A DNA stretch of 64,000 bases from a virus. This document shows positions 32,856 to 40,088 of this stretch, piece by piece (position 1 is the stretch's first letter; the number at the start of each line of letters is the position of its first letter). The stretch lies in IMG/VR virus record IMGVR_UViG_3300020034_000007, positions 16,909-80,908 of that record. One strand, 5' to 3'. The notes under the pieces were generated by a model. It saw only the letters and a program-made list of their open reading frames with translations, made no database searches and was not told the origin of the DNA. The position numbers and the translations under genes were made by a program.

Positions 32856-33083
32856 ATGTCCACGCAAAACGGACAGTCCGTTGTGATGCGCAAAGTGCGC
32901 GACCTACGAACGGGTGACGTATTCCTCGAGACGAATAACCAGATTTACACTGTCATTCAGTACTACCTATTTGAGGGCAAAGAGGTCTGGGCCGAATCAC
33001 ATCCCGAGCTTCACGTCCGCGAATACACTGGCCGCGATCTAGACCGAGAGGTACTGGTGACGAAATGTTCAGACGGATTCTAG
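32856..33083 (+). CDS. Small hypothetical protein
   Basis: 75 residues from ATG 32856 with GAGAGGAG upstream. Alternating strands and acidic loops (RDLRTGDVFLETNNQIYTVIQYYLFEGKEV) suggest a small beta-barrel-like domain. Last codons overlap the next gene in another frame. No family assigned. Confidence 0.72.
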   Translation: MSTQNGQSVVMRKVRDLRTGDVFLETNNQIYTVIQYYLFEGKEVWAESHPELHVREYTGRDLDREVLVTKCSDGF

Positions 33084-33190
33084 ACTGGTTGCTTCCGCGT
33101 GGCTCCTATGCTACGGTGTACTGGACCGACCCGGTGAGCCTGATAACCGTGAAGCGTCAGGCGCTGGTCATCCTAGGCACACAGGACTGA
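33065..33190 (+). CDS. Very small protein overlapping upstream gene
   Basis: 41 residues, starting 18 nt inside the preceding gene. Basic N-terminus, then Trp/Pro and a hydrophobic tail (LITVKRQALVIL). Plausible but short; the ribosome-binding site (GAGGT...) is modest. Function unknown. Confidence 0.45.
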   Translation: MFRRILDWLLPRGSYATVYWTDPVSLITVKRQALVILGTQD

Positions 33191-33191
33191 C

Positions 33192-33287
33192 ATGCACTCG
33201 GTCCTTCTGGGTGTGGTAGGGTTTGGCCTGTTTGGCTTCTTGGCTGCCTACTTGGTGGACTGTGCTAGGGTGAGCCGAAAGAAGTAA
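33192..33287 (+). CDS. Small membrane protein
   Basis: 31 residues: hydrophobic stretch LLGVVGFGLFGFLAAYLV followed by a basic tail (RVSRKK). A single transmembrane helix. One nt separates it from the previous gene. Similar micro-membrane proteins occur at 37299, 46467, 58695 and 61322. Confidence 0.58.
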   Translation: MHSVLLGVVGFGLFGFLAAYLVDCARVSRKK

Positions 33288-33397
33288 GACAGTGCCGTCT
33301 CGTCTAGTCCGGCCGCTACCCCGACTCAGTACTCATCCGTAGCAACTAGTGTGATGCGTGAGACGCATCCTCTGGGTGACAAGCTGGGTCGGGGTAG

Positions 33398-33426
33398 TTG
33401 ACCAGACTAGATGATAGTGGTAGACT
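33398..33426 (+). promoter_or_regulatory. Sigma70-like promoter preceded by structured DNA
   Basis: TTGACC (33398-33403), 17-nt spacer, TAGACT (33421-33426). Immediately upstream, arms CTACCCCGACTCA and TGGGTCGGGGTAG (about 33325-33345 and 33385-33397) flank GATGCGT/ACGCATC, a nested hairpin that could shield or regulate the promoter. Confidence 0.75.
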
Positions 33427-33448
33427 CGAACCAACCTAGGAGGCCTGA

Positions 33449-33625
33449 ATGCCTGACGAAATCACGACACTCTGTCACTACCATTCCGACGCTCAACCGT
33501 GGGTACTGACACACGGTGACCTACTGCAGGCCGTGGATTACGTGCGCGCACAGATCAATTACCCTGTGGTGCGCATGATCGAAATCGTCTGGAATGGTCA
33601 CATCATTCATACCCAGAGAGGCTGA
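33449..33625 (+). CDS. Small hypothetical protein
   Basis: 58 residues, ATG with AGGAGG five bases upstream. Contains LCHYHSDAQPWVLTHGD and a helical VDYVRAQINYPVV segment. First gene after a promoter. Alternating His/Tyr could bind metal. No known family. Confidence 0.7.
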   Translation: MPDEITTLCHYHSDAQPWVLTHGDLLQAVDYVRAQINYPVVRMIEIVWNGHIIHTQRG

Positions 33626-33627
33626 AC

Positions 33628-33810
33628 ATGACCCGACAGGAGTGTGCGACGTTTGGCTGTGACAACCTTGCCATGTGGCACCCGATCGAGGTTGCTAACC
33701 GAGTGGCCGGATCAGCCCGACGCTGTACTCACTGCACGGATGCCATCACCGAGGCAGTCGCCGAACTAGAAAGGGCAGGCTATGAAATTGCTCGCAAGAC
33801 TGATCGCTAG
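33628..33810 (+). CDS. Small four-Cys zinc protein
   Basis: 60 residues. CATFGC and CTHCTDA give four Cys spaced like a zinc ribbon (ECATFGC...RRCTHC). Helical C-terminus. Starts three bases after the previous stop and overlaps the secreted-peptide gene. Function unknown. Confidence 0.68.
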   Translation: MTRQECATFGCDNLAMWHPIEVANRVAGSARRCTHCTDAITEAVAELERAGYEIARKTDR

Positions 33811-33925
33811 TGCGCTGCTGATCTTTGGGTTGGTTGCCGCTAGCTCGGTGCACACCAACCCGGCTGATTGCCACGGTCCGCATGACTGTGGGTACTCAGA
33901 CAACGGACACAACGGAGACAAGTAG
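33782..33925 (+). CDS. Small secreted Cys-containing peptide
   Basis: 47 residues: a signal peptide (MKLLARLIASALLIFGLVAAS) with cleavage expected near residue 22-25, then a short mature part with CHGPHDC and GYSDNGHNGDK. It overlaps the zinc gene by 29 nt in another frame, with AAGGGCAGGCT upstream. Possibly acts at the cell envelope, e.g. superinfection exclusion (inference). Confidence 0.58.
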   Translation: MKLLARLIASALLIFGLVAASSVHTNPADCHGPHDCGYSDNGHNGDK

Positions 33926-33958
33926 TACCCACGCACTGTACTAGAAGGATGAGCTACC

Positions 33959-34132
33959 ATGCCCACCATGACGCGCACACGTGCACCTAGGTACAAGGTG
34001 AAGAAGACTCACAGTACCGGGACGATGAAGAAGCTCATGCGACAGGGCTGGACTCTTGAATCATCCATACCTGTGACCTTCCTGGGTATGACGACAGGCT
34101 ACAATTACATCCTCAAGAAGGAGAAGCTGTGA
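33959..34132 (+). CDS. Small basic protein
   Basis: 57 residues, ATG with AAGGATGAG upstream. Thr/Arg/Lys-rich (TMTRTRAPRYKVKKTHSTGTMKKL), with a folded C-terminal half (SIPVTFLGMTTGYNYI). Positive charge suggests nucleic-acid contact. Overlaps the next gene's GTG start. Confidence 0.62.
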   Translation: MPTMTRTRAPRYKVKKTHSTGTMKKLMRQGWTLESSIPVTFLGMTTGYNYILKKEKL

Positions 34133-34542
34133 CCGGCACCCCGTCTCGTAAGTCCCGACGCTTGGCCCGCCAGAAGTACAAAATCCGCAAGCAGTGCCAG
34201 GGTCAAACCCGTGGACAGGTAGCGAAAGCGCTCAGGATGGTGACGCCACGCAAGCACCGGGCTGGTGCTGCCAGGCTATCAGCAGGAAACCAAATGCGCG
34301 GGCCACAGGATGCGGCCGAGCAGCTGCTGGCCGAGATCTTTGATCCGGCGTACCCGACAGGTCAGGCTGTACAACGCGGACCTCTAACGCCTGCGTACGA
34401 GATTGTCACAGTCACGCCTTCGCGCCACGAGGTGCGACTCGGTGATCAGACGCTCAGCTGGCACCGTACCTTCGCCAAGGCCGACGAGGTGCGCGAGCGT
34501 AACGAGGAGCTCGATGTCGAGGCGATGAGCCGGCGTGCCTGA
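34129..34542 (+). CDS. Basic protein of unknown function
   Basis: 137 residues, GTG with AGGAGAAGC upstream. The first 50 residues are very basic (SRKSRRLARQKYKIRKQCQGQTR), the C-terminal 70 residues form a strand-rich domain (EIVTVTPSRHEVRLGDQTLSWH). Probable nucleic-acid-binding protein. Overlaps the next gene by 8 nt. Confidence 0.68.
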   Translation: MTGTPSRKSRRLARQKYKIRKQCQGQTRGQVAKALRMVTPRKHRAGAARLSAGNQMRGPQDAAEQLLAEIFDPAYPTGQAVQRGPLTPAYEIVTVTPSRHEVRLGDQTLSWHRTFAKADEVRERNEELDVEAMSRRA

Positions 34543-34792
34543 GCTGCCAGAACCGCCAGCCTGTCCATACGGCTATACCAAAGAGCAGATCGAGCGTATC
34601 GTCGGCAGTGCACGGCTGGAGGAATTCAATCTCTGGATGACCGGCCAGACCATGACACTGTGCGAAGGCCGCTCGTATAACCACGAGAAGCGCGAGTACG
34701 TGGAAAATGCCTGTGCTAATGACCCTCATGGTGCGGTCGTCTACACGCACGATCTCAGACGCTTCGTGGCAGGACTTCCTGTCATCGACTAG
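34535..34792 (+). CDS. Small acidic/helical protein
   Basis: 85 residues, GTG start overlapping the previous gene. Contains CPYGYTKEQIERIVG and the polar segment HEKREYVENACAND; two Cys and a His could form a partial metal site. Last gene before the promoter of the GC-rich gene. Function unknown. Confidence 0.68.
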   Translation: MPELPEPPACPYGYTKEQIERIVGSARLEEFNLWMTGQTMTLCEGRSYNHEKREYVENACANDPHGAVVYTHDLRRFVAGLPVID

Positions 34793-34855
34793 CGTACATC
34801 ACACACGTTCACCTCACAAGATCAACCGGTAAACACAATTCATACAAGTGCCGAG

Positions 34856-34885
34856 TTGCGCTGTGCAGGTGAGCCATGGTAGTCT
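34856..34885 (+). promoter_or_regulatory. Promoter candidate for the GC-rich gene
   Basis: TTGCGC (34856-34861), an 18-nt spacer, TAGTCT (34880-34885), followed by a ~70-nt leader and the ribosome-binding site GGGAGGAC. Weaker than its neighbours but well placed for the monocistronic gene at 34956. Confidence 0.5.
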
Positions 34886-34955
34886 GGTGCTACCGAAAAC
34901 GAACGGCCATCCGGCAATTCGTCTGCAACGCCTAACAATGTCTGGGAGGACAATC

Positions 34956-35861
34956 ATGGCGACGCGTTCAAAGGCCCCGGCTGCCAAGCCCGAGGCCACC
35001 CCGGCTCCCTCGACGGAGTCGAGCACCACCGAGACCAAGGCTCCGGCCGAGGCCCCGAACATCACAGCCCTGGTCGCTCTCGCGGAGGGTGTCGTCGCTC
35101 AGGACGAGACCAACCGTGACTTCACCGAGCTGACGAAGGCCTACCAGGATGCCGACCGGCGCCAGAAGGCGGCCTTCACCAAGCACATCAACGACGCAAT
35201 GGTCGTTGCCCTGCAGGAGAAGCAGGATCGCAACCTGGCGCTGGCGTACGTGGCCATCGGTGGGGCTGTCAAGACGAAGCCAGCCACCGAGCGCAAGGCC
35301 CGCGAGCCTCGTCCCCCGGCGAATCCCACCGAGACTCTGGTGGATCGCCTGGCCGGTCTGTTCCTGGCCTACGAGACGGCGGCCGCGACCGACCTTCCCG
35401 AGAACCTCGACGCTGACTGGGCTGACAAGCTCCAGGCGAAGCTCACCGAGGTGCGCAACAGCGGGGACATCGCGAAGCTGGTTGCCTACCGCAACAACGA
35501 GGCCGGAGACAAGGGCGAAGCGCCCGAGGTGTCCGAGGTCGCTGGTCGCGCGGTTCGCCTCGCGTTCCAGGGTGGCAAGACCAGGACCTCCAGTGGCGGC
35601 GGCGGGGGTGGACGTTCAGGTGCAGTCTACGACGGCCCGCGTCGGTCTGTCACGGTCCACATCCTGAACGCCTTCGAGGGCAAGCCGTCCGGTACGTTCC
35701 TGTCGGTCAGCGAGATTCGCAACCACAAGAGCGCCGAGTACGGCGAGGATGCCCCCTCGGCCGGTGCAGTCAGCGCCGCGCTGAACGGGAAGTCGGTTCC
35801 GGATGCCCTGGTCGTCGGCAAGGGTGGAGAGAAGCAGACGTTCGGCGCCACACTCAAGTAA
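34956..35861 (+). CDS. GC-rich Ala/Lys-rich abundant protein
   Basis: 301 residues from ATG 34956 (GGGAGG upstream). The first 45 residues are Ala/Pro/Lys/Thr-rich (AAKPEATPAPS), like a histone-type tail; then helices rich in charged residues; near 220-230 there is GGGGGGRSG, and a C-terminal domain with HILNAFEGKPSGTF and FLSVSEIRNH. Codons are strongly GC-ending, unlike its neighbours, and it has its own promoter and hairpin, so it is probably highly expressed. May bind DNA; no known family. Confidence 0.75.
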   Translation: MATRSKAPAAKPEATPAPSTESSTTETKAPAEAPNITALVALAEGVVAQDETNRDFTELTKAYQDADRRQKAAFTKHINDAMVVALQEKQDRNLALAYVAIGGAVKTKPATERKAREPRPPANPTETLVDRLAGLFLAYETAAATDLPENLDADWADKLQAKLTEVRNSGDIAKLVAYRNNEAGDKGEAPEVSEVAGRAVRLAFQGGKTRTSSGGGGGGRSGAVYDGPRRSVTVHILNAFEGKPSGTFLSVSEIRNHKSAEYGEDAPSAGAVSAALNGKSVPDALVVGKGGEKQTFGATLK

Positions 35862-35879
35862 CCAGTAAGGTCTGAGTTG

Positions 35880-35917
35880 ACAACGTCGGTTATTCGTGAT
35901 TGGATGACCGACGTTGT
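35880..35917 (+). terminator. 11-bp hairpin terminator
   Basis: Arms 35880-35890 and 35907-35917 pair perfectly (ACAACGTCGGT/ACCGACGTTGT) and follow the GC-rich gene by 19 nt. Together with its promoter this makes that gene monocistronic. Confidence 0.72.
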
Positions 35918-36027
35918 TAGCTTCGGCTGGCAACCAAGAGCGGACCTTGACAACTTCATGTGTGAGCGTCGTGGCTAGTCACCCTTATCTCCCCCGAGTG
36001 AGAGTGACTAGCCTCAATGTTACACAG

Positions 36028-36115
36028 ACTGGCTCAGTCGCCGATAAGTCCTAGGCTTGCTCGCCGGGATACGTACAGTCCTTTCCGTATCTGTGTCGCG
36101 AACATAGGCGGCTGA
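36028..36115 (+). ncRNA. Possible multibranch structured RNA
   Basis: CTCAGTCGCC (near 36031) can pair with GGCGGCTGAG (near 36107), with an internal AAGTCCTAGGCTT hairpin and GATACG/CGTATC hairpin (near 36067-36091). The layout is cloverleaf-like, but it lacks tRNA consensus. Hypothesis only. Confidence 0.35.
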
Positions 36116-36124
36116 GTTAGAAAC

Positions 36125-36198
36125 TTACCCAGGTACTCACATCCTATTGCCTAATATGCAGTCGGTCCAGCCGGTCCAGCCGGTGAGTACCTGGGTAA
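36125..36198. repeat. 16-bp perfect inverted repeat with 42-nt loop
   Basis: Arms 36125-36140 (TTACCCAGGTACTCAC) and 36183-36198 are exact complements. The loop contains the tandem GGTCCAGCC repeats. Probably a transcribed stem-loop or a recombination/binding site. Confidence 0.65.
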
Positions 36199-36454
36199 CT
36201 AACGGCTCAGGACTCGATATACTGCAGGCCTCAAAACCTACAGGCATGCGAGATAGAGTACTACTACTAGGGCTAGGGCCTGAACGTAGAACGAAAACGT
36301 CCCCTAGGGCGCCTGGGCGTTACACTCGATCGAGGAGCCTGGCCGTTCTGTCCGATCGAGAGACGTGCACATTCTGATAACGGCGAAGGTGTCTAATACA
36401 CCCGTTGCGTACGGCGCCTAGAGAACAGCTGGTGCGAGTCCAGCGTGCACCTAA

Positions 36455-36527
36455 TCCCGGTTAGCTCAATAGGCAGAGCAGATGATTGTTAATCATCAGG
36501 TTCCTGGTTCGAGTCCAGGGCTGGGAG
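36455..36527 (+). tRNA. tRNA-Asn (anticodon GTT)
   Basis: 73 nt folding as a cloverleaf: acceptor TCCCGGT/GCTGGGA (two G-U pairs), D arm GCTC/GAGC, anticodon stem GATGA/TCATC with loop TTGTTAA (anticodon GTT), T arm CCTGG-TTCGAGT-CCAGG, discriminator G. CCA is not encoded. Large phages of this kind carry tRNAs that may supplement host decoding. Confidence 0.93.
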
Positions 36528-36758
36528 CGCTACACATCCAGGCATGCTAGCTAAGTCCTGGTGAGGCCGGTGGGAAATGAGGGTAGGCATACCGACTCCC
36601 CCGCTGAGCCTGCAGAGTAATCGGGCTGCAGGAGGGTTGACCCGCAAGGGCAGCCGCCCCGGTCAAGGTCGGGGATGCAATACGACGAGGCAGTCACAAT
36701 AGGTCCACATCCTGAATTGTGCCGTCGTTACTGATCCTAAGATGTGGTATAAAGTTGC

Positions 36759-36818
36759 GTAGGGCTGGTCTGAATCAGTAAGCCTTGTATCAGTACAAGG
36801 AATTCAGACCAGCCCTAC
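36759..36818. terminator. 17-bp perfect hairpin
   Basis: Arms 36759-36775 and 36802-36818 are exact complements over 17 bp; the loop carries a smaller CCTTG/CAAGG hairpin. Located in the structured intergenic region after the tRNA. Likely a terminator or a processed RNA element. Confidence 0.65.
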
Positions 36819-36834
36819 CAATTCCAGCTACTAG

Positions 36835-36912
36835 CTGAAGCTGGATACCTGCGTTCTAACCCTATTTCCTCTGGAGTAGGCTTGGTCCGCTCGCGCGGGT
36901 ATCCAGCTTCAG
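36835..36912. repeat. 15-bp inverted repeat with long loop
   Basis: CTGAAGCTGGATACC (36835-36849) and its complement (36898-36912) flank a 48-nt loop; outer AGCTAC/GTAGCT extends the stem with gaps. Unexplained; possibly a transcript structure or a protein-binding site. Confidence 0.55.
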
Positions 36913-37298
36913 GTGGTAGCTGTTCTGCTTCCATCGAAATAACCACTGCATGTGCGAGGGTGTAACCTCGCTGGGTAGGTGGGTGGGCAGTCGTCCGTTG
37001 GGCTGGGAGCTTTTCCTGTAATGGGAACCAGTACCAGCTGCCCTGTGAAATGGCACGACGGGAGGTACAAATGCGCCTGCTCTGGAGGAGAAACAGAAAC
37101 CGTAATGCTCGACAGCCGTGAGGCCTTGGGAGTGCTACGGTGGACCGGGTAAGCCCTGCGGGGAATCCCCTCTTTCTGGCGTAGGATCAAAAGCTCACGG
37201 ACAGTGTAATCGCAAGTGCCGGTACCATGCCCGGCTGGCTTCCCGTCGTGTTCCCACGAATCAGTCCGCTACAACAAGGAGAGAGTTAAGGAGCTATC

Positions 37299-37367
37299 AT
37301 GCCGAACCTGCTATACGTTCTGGTATGCGTCTTGGTTATCGTTGTTATCCTAGTGATAGTCTTCTAA
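37299..37367 (+). CDS. Micro membrane protein
   Basis: 22 residues, almost entirely hydrophobic (LLYVLVCVLVIVVILVIVF), with AAGGAG five bases before the ATG. One transmembrane segment. Strong ribosome-binding site makes it likely real despite the length. Confidence 0.6.
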   Translation: MPNLLYVLVCVLVIVVILVIVF

Positions 37368-37436
37368 GGTAAGCAGCAGAATCACAAATGCGCGCGTCAC
37401 CCCGTGCGTCCAGATGCTTGAAAGGATGGAGACACG

Positions 37437-37754
37437 GTGGCGTACGCACTACTCTGGTTCATTCCTCTATGTGAGATCTGGCTGGTTAAGCGTTATAAGC
37501 AATACCGCAAGGCTCGCCTGTTGCATGAGCTCGCTCGCGACAGACTCGAAGCTCTAGCCTGGTATAACTGGAAGTGCCGCTTCAGGCACGGCACAACAGT
37601 CTTTGAACAAGAGCAGACCGTAGACCTCAAGACTCGTGGCTATCTTCGTGCCCTGGATGGCCTACGCCGCAAACTCACTGCTGGTGAAATCACATCGCGT
37701 GAGTATAAGTTCCTGCGGCTGGATATCCTGAAGAGCCGGTCTGCCGCACGCTAA
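37437..37754 (+). CDS. Membrane-anchored basic protein
   Basis: 105 residues, GTG start with GGAG five bases before. An N-terminal hydrophobic segment (YALLWFIPLCEIWLV) is followed by a highly basic helical domain (RYKQYRKARLLHELARDRLEAL). Probably anchored in the membrane with a cytoplasmic helical region. Function unknown. Confidence 0.72.
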   Translation: MAYALLWFIPLCEIWLVKRYKQYRKARLLHELARDRLEALAWYNWKCRFRHGTTVFEQEQTVDLKTRGYLRALDGLRRKLTAGEITSREYKFLRLDILKSRSAAR

Positions 37755-37775
37755 GTCACCCATTAGGACATCTGT

Positions 37776-37804
37776 TTGACATGTAACTACTATGGTGCTA
37801 TACT
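37776..37804 (+). promoter_or_regulatory. Consensus sigma70-like promoter
   Basis: TTGACA (37776-37781), 17-nt spacer, TATACT (37799-37804), then a short leader with CTGGGGAG (37821-37828) and ATG 37833. One of the best promoters in the window. Confidence 0.88.
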
Positions 37805-37832
37805 AGCGCCTAAGCCTACTCTGGGGAGAGTA

Positions 37833-38294
37833 ATGACAGTCATGACATACCCTCGACGCGAATTACAACAGCTAGACGAGGCAATGCTGCTCTCTATACC
37901 TGAGGGTAGGTATGCCTGGCAGCCCGATTCGGAAACACCTCTGACGTTCATCTGGATCAGGGATTACACCTTCGGCAAGCGTCTCGGCTCGCGTCGCATA
38001 CGCACCCAGCACGGGCCCTGGTTTGAGGATGCGCTCACTCGTCAGGTTAGCGGCAAAATCACTATCTGGGACAGCGAGATCGAGAACGTCCTAGTAGGTG
38101 TGTTCTGCGGTCGCAACGAGGCTGCAATGAGATACGCCACCGAGCTAGGCAACTGTTGCCGCTGCAATGCCGACCTCACCCTGGAGCGTTCTAGATTCTA
38201 CGGCATCGGCCCAGAGTGTGAGGAGCTCCGTCCTGACTACATGGACGATGTGATCCTCCTGAAGGGTACCTACGAGGAGAGTCTACAGTCATGA
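37833..38294 (+). CDS. DUF6011-like zinc-finger protein
   Basis: 153 residues from ATG 37833, downstream of a consensus promoter and CTGGGGAG; an upstream frame start at 37776 would lie inside the promoter. The C-terminal half has NCCRCNADLTLERSRFYGIGPEC, matching the short zinc-binding signature seen in DUF6011 proteins; the N-terminal half has WQPDSETPLTFIWIRDY. First gene of a rightward operon; overlaps the next gene by 4 nt. Probable nucleic-acid or protein-binding adaptor; exact role unknown. Confidence 0.74.
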   Translation: MTVMTYPRRELQQLDEAMLLSIPEGRYAWQPDSETPLTFIWIRDYTFGKRLGSRRIRTQHGPWFEDALTRQVSGKITIWDSEIENVLVGVFCGRNEAAMRYATELGNCCRCNADLTLERSRFYGIGPECEELRPDYMDDVILLKGTYEESLQS

Positions 38295-38569
38295 CGGGGG
38301 ACGTGCGTAAGGTTACAACCATCGCTCTTAAAGAGCTCATCCGCAAGGACCCCTTGTGCGCACTTTACAGGAAACAAGACTCACTCGACCCAGCAGGTAT
38401 CCATCTGATAATGATGGCACTACCGATGGTCAACGTCGAGAACGTACGACAGATAGTAGTGGATCGAGTCGAAGTATTCGCCAAGATGACCAATACAGAG
38501 GCACCCTCAACGTTCATGATGGAGATTCCTCACCACTCGTACGAAAGTCTCCCCCGCGCCGTCACGTAA
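38291..38569 (+). CDS. Hypothetical protein
   Basis: 92 residues, ATGA overlap with the previous gene. Mixed helix and strand (ALKELIRKDPLCALYRKQDSL, VENVRQIVVDRVEVF). No motif recognised; coupled in the operon. Confidence 0.68.
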   Translation: MTGDVRKVTTIALKELIRKDPLCALYRKQDSLDPAGIHLIMMALPMVNVENVRQIVVDRVEVFAKMTNTEAPSTFMMEIPHHSYESLPRAVT

Positions 38570-38613
38570 GATGTAGAGCAACGGTCACACTCGGGAGTGC
38601 TATCTATACCTGT

Positions 38614-38733
38614 GTGGCATACAACCGACACAGCAAGCACAAGATCTTCGTACCTACTCAGGCTACTGATCGCGCTGGTCATCACCTTTCGGTTAAGGCC
38701 TGGGTGTATTGGCAGACACACAAGGAGCTGTAA
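38614..38733 (+). CDS. Small hypothetical protein, start uncertain
   Basis: 39 residues from GTG 38614; the frame is open further upstream but no better start is visible there. His/Lys/Trp-rich (YNRHSKHKIFVPTQATDRAGHH), ending in KAWVYWQTHKEL. The stop overlaps the next ATG (TAATG), which argues that it is translated. Start and length are uncertain. Confidence 0.4.
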   Translation: MAYNRHSKHKIFVPTQATDRAGHHLSVKAWVYWQTHKEL

Positions 38734-39134
38734 TGGTCCAATTCGTTAACGAGCCACCGAAACGCGCTCGTATGGCCGGCGAACCTGCCTACGCGGAGGT
38801 TGCCGAAGAGCTCGTCGAGCGTCCCGGTGAATGGGCCTTAGCTATCCCTGATGCCAGCCAAGCTACGGGTGGGCAGATCAGGCGTGGAGACTATCGAGCT
38901 TTCAGGCCTGTAAAGGATTGGGAGATTACTCAACGCAAGAATATGTCTGGGCTCTATGATATCTACATCCGGTACGTAGGTCACGAGATGGCCAGATTAG
39001 GATTTGGGAATGACAAGCCACCAGTCGCTCCGAGCTCAACTTTCCCACCAGATGTCATCCCCGAGCCGATCAAACCCCTCATCGCACCGGATCTCATTCC
39101 CGAGGCGCAGGAAGATGGGCCCGTCGAGGAATAA
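38733..39134 (+). CDS. Hypothetical protein with Pro-rich tail
   Basis: 133 residues from ATG 38733 (AAGGAG upstream). The first ~85 residues form a compact domain (RPGEWALAIPDASQATGGQIRRGDYRAF), and the last 45 residues are Pro/Glu/Ile-rich repeats (PPVAPSSTFPPDVIPEPIKPLIAP). Overlaps the following membrane-protein gene by 20 nt. Function unknown. Confidence 0.7.
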   Translation: MVQFVNEPPKRARMAGEPAYAEVAEELVERPGEWALAIPDASQATGGQIRRGDYRAFRPVKDWEITQRKNMSGLYDIYIRYVGHEMARLGFGNDKPPVAPSSTFPPDVIPEPIKPLIAPDLIPEAQEDGPVEE

Positions 39135-39570
39135 CTGGTACCTGTTACTAGGGGCCTTTGTTTTGGGTATCATCGCTGCAGCTGTAATGGGATCAGCCTT
39201 CAAGGGTACCCGTACAGTAACAAAGACGGTAACACTGCATGATAAGACGACCACTGTACAGCAGGTGCCCGGACCTACTCAGACTGTGCAAACGACTCGA
39301 CCACTACCAACGGAGTGTGTAGATTACGCAACGATACTGAATCGGATGTTCGATCAGTTCACGGCGTTTGTGCACGCCTATGGTGGCGTACCCGATGAGC
39401 TTAAGGCTGCGGTAGTAGCCATCGGCGAGGGTAATGTGACAGCAATTAATGCAGTCACAGGTAACCTCAAGCCGATGAACGAGGCTGCAGTGCAAGCTGA
39501 GATCTTACTGCAGCAATACATGCTGACAGCACAGAAGGATAAGAAGCAGTGTGATTCAGCACTGAAGTAA
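39115..39570 (+). CDS. Membrane-anchored protein with extracytoplasmic domain
   Basis: 151 residues from ATG 39115. One transmembrane segment at 8-30 (LLLGAFVLGIIAAAVMG), then a Thr/Val-rich stalk (TRTVTKTVTLHDKTTTVQ) and an external helical domain with two Cys that could pair. Might be part of superinfection exclusion or envelope modification (inference); no known family. Confidence 0.65.
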   Translation: MGPSRNNWYLLLGAFVLGIIAAAVMGSAFKGTRTVTKTVTLHDKTTTVQQVPGPTQTVQTTRPLPTECVDYATILNRMFDQFTAFVHAYGGVPDELKAAVVAIGEGNVTAINAVTGNLKPMNEAAVQAEILLQQYMLTAQKDKKQCDSALK

Positions 39571-39591
39571 CTACTACCCTGGGGAGAAGAA

Positions 39592-39921
39592 ATGGGAGCA
39601 TCGTCCACAAGACCAGCCGTTCTCGAATGGCTTCAGCGCCATGCCAACGAGCCACACTTCGTATCTGACATGGCGAAAGAACTTGAACTCACGGAGGATC
39701 AGGTTCGCTCGGCAGTGACGAACTCAATCCGTGAGAATACCGCTGGCGCTGGCAAGCAGCTAGAGGTTATGATTCGCGGACGTCAGTACATCTGGCACTC
39801 GAACAATGGAGCGGACAGCAAGACGCTGTTCGAGCTGGTTCGCGAGCTCAAGAATGGCACCCTCCTTCTCGAGAGCGATACAGGCGAGCTTTACCAGGCA
39901 TACCAGATCGTTACGGAGTGA
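39592..39921 (+). CDS. Winged-helix-type DNA-binding protein
   Basis: 109 residues, ATG five bases after CTGGGGAG. The N-terminal half fits a winged HTH (VLEWLQRHANEPHFVSDMAKELELTEDQVRSAV), the rest strand-forming. Likely a small regulator. Followed 3 nt later by a small basic gene. Confidence 0.68.
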   Translation: MGASSTRPAVLEWLQRHANEPHFVSDMAKELELTEDQVRSAVTNSIRENTAGAGKQLEVMIRGRQYIWHSNNGADSKTLFELVRELKNGTLLLESDTGELYQAYQIVTE

Positions 39922-39924
39922 GCC

Positions 39925-40086
39925 ATGGGCCGTAACCCGTTCAACGAGATGGAAGAGTATCTCGAGCGACAACGGCGGATAGCTGAACAGAATCGCATAG
40001 CCCGCGAGAAGAATGCGGAAGCTGGCAAACGATTCAGGGCAGGACAAAAGAAGAAGCAGAGGCAGCAGCCTAGAAAGAAAGGTTAG
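39925..40086 (+). CDS. Small highly basic protein
   Basis: 53 residues, starting 3 nt after the previous stop. Helical, Arg/Lys/Glu-rich, ending in KKKQRQQPRKKG. Could bind RNA or DNA. Leads directly into the MoxR gene. Confidence 0.62.
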   Translation: MGRNPFNEMEEYLERQRRIAEQNRIAREKNAEAGKRFRAGQKKKQRQQPRKKG

Positions 40087-40088
40087 AA

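Larger units (their letters stand above)
35918..37298. other. Structured intergenic region containing a tRNA
   Basis: About 1.4 kb without a coherent gene. It holds a 10-bp hairpin (35973-35982/36004-36013), a multibranch structure (about 36028-36115), the 16-bp hairpin 36125-36198, the tRNA-Asn, a multi-hairpin block 36538-36725, the 17-bp hairpin 36759-36818, an inverted repeat 36835-36912 and further GC-rich hairpins to 37250. Likely several small RNAs; no known RNA family recognised besides the tRNA. Confidence 0.55.

Noticed and set aside
36147-36377. Possible 76-residue gene within the structured region
   Set aside because: Lies across a 16-bp hairpin loop and repeats, with unlikely composition.
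37776-37832. Upstream start for the DUF6011-like gene
   Set aside because: It coincides with the promoter -35 and would leave no leader; ATG 37833 has the CTGGGGAG site.
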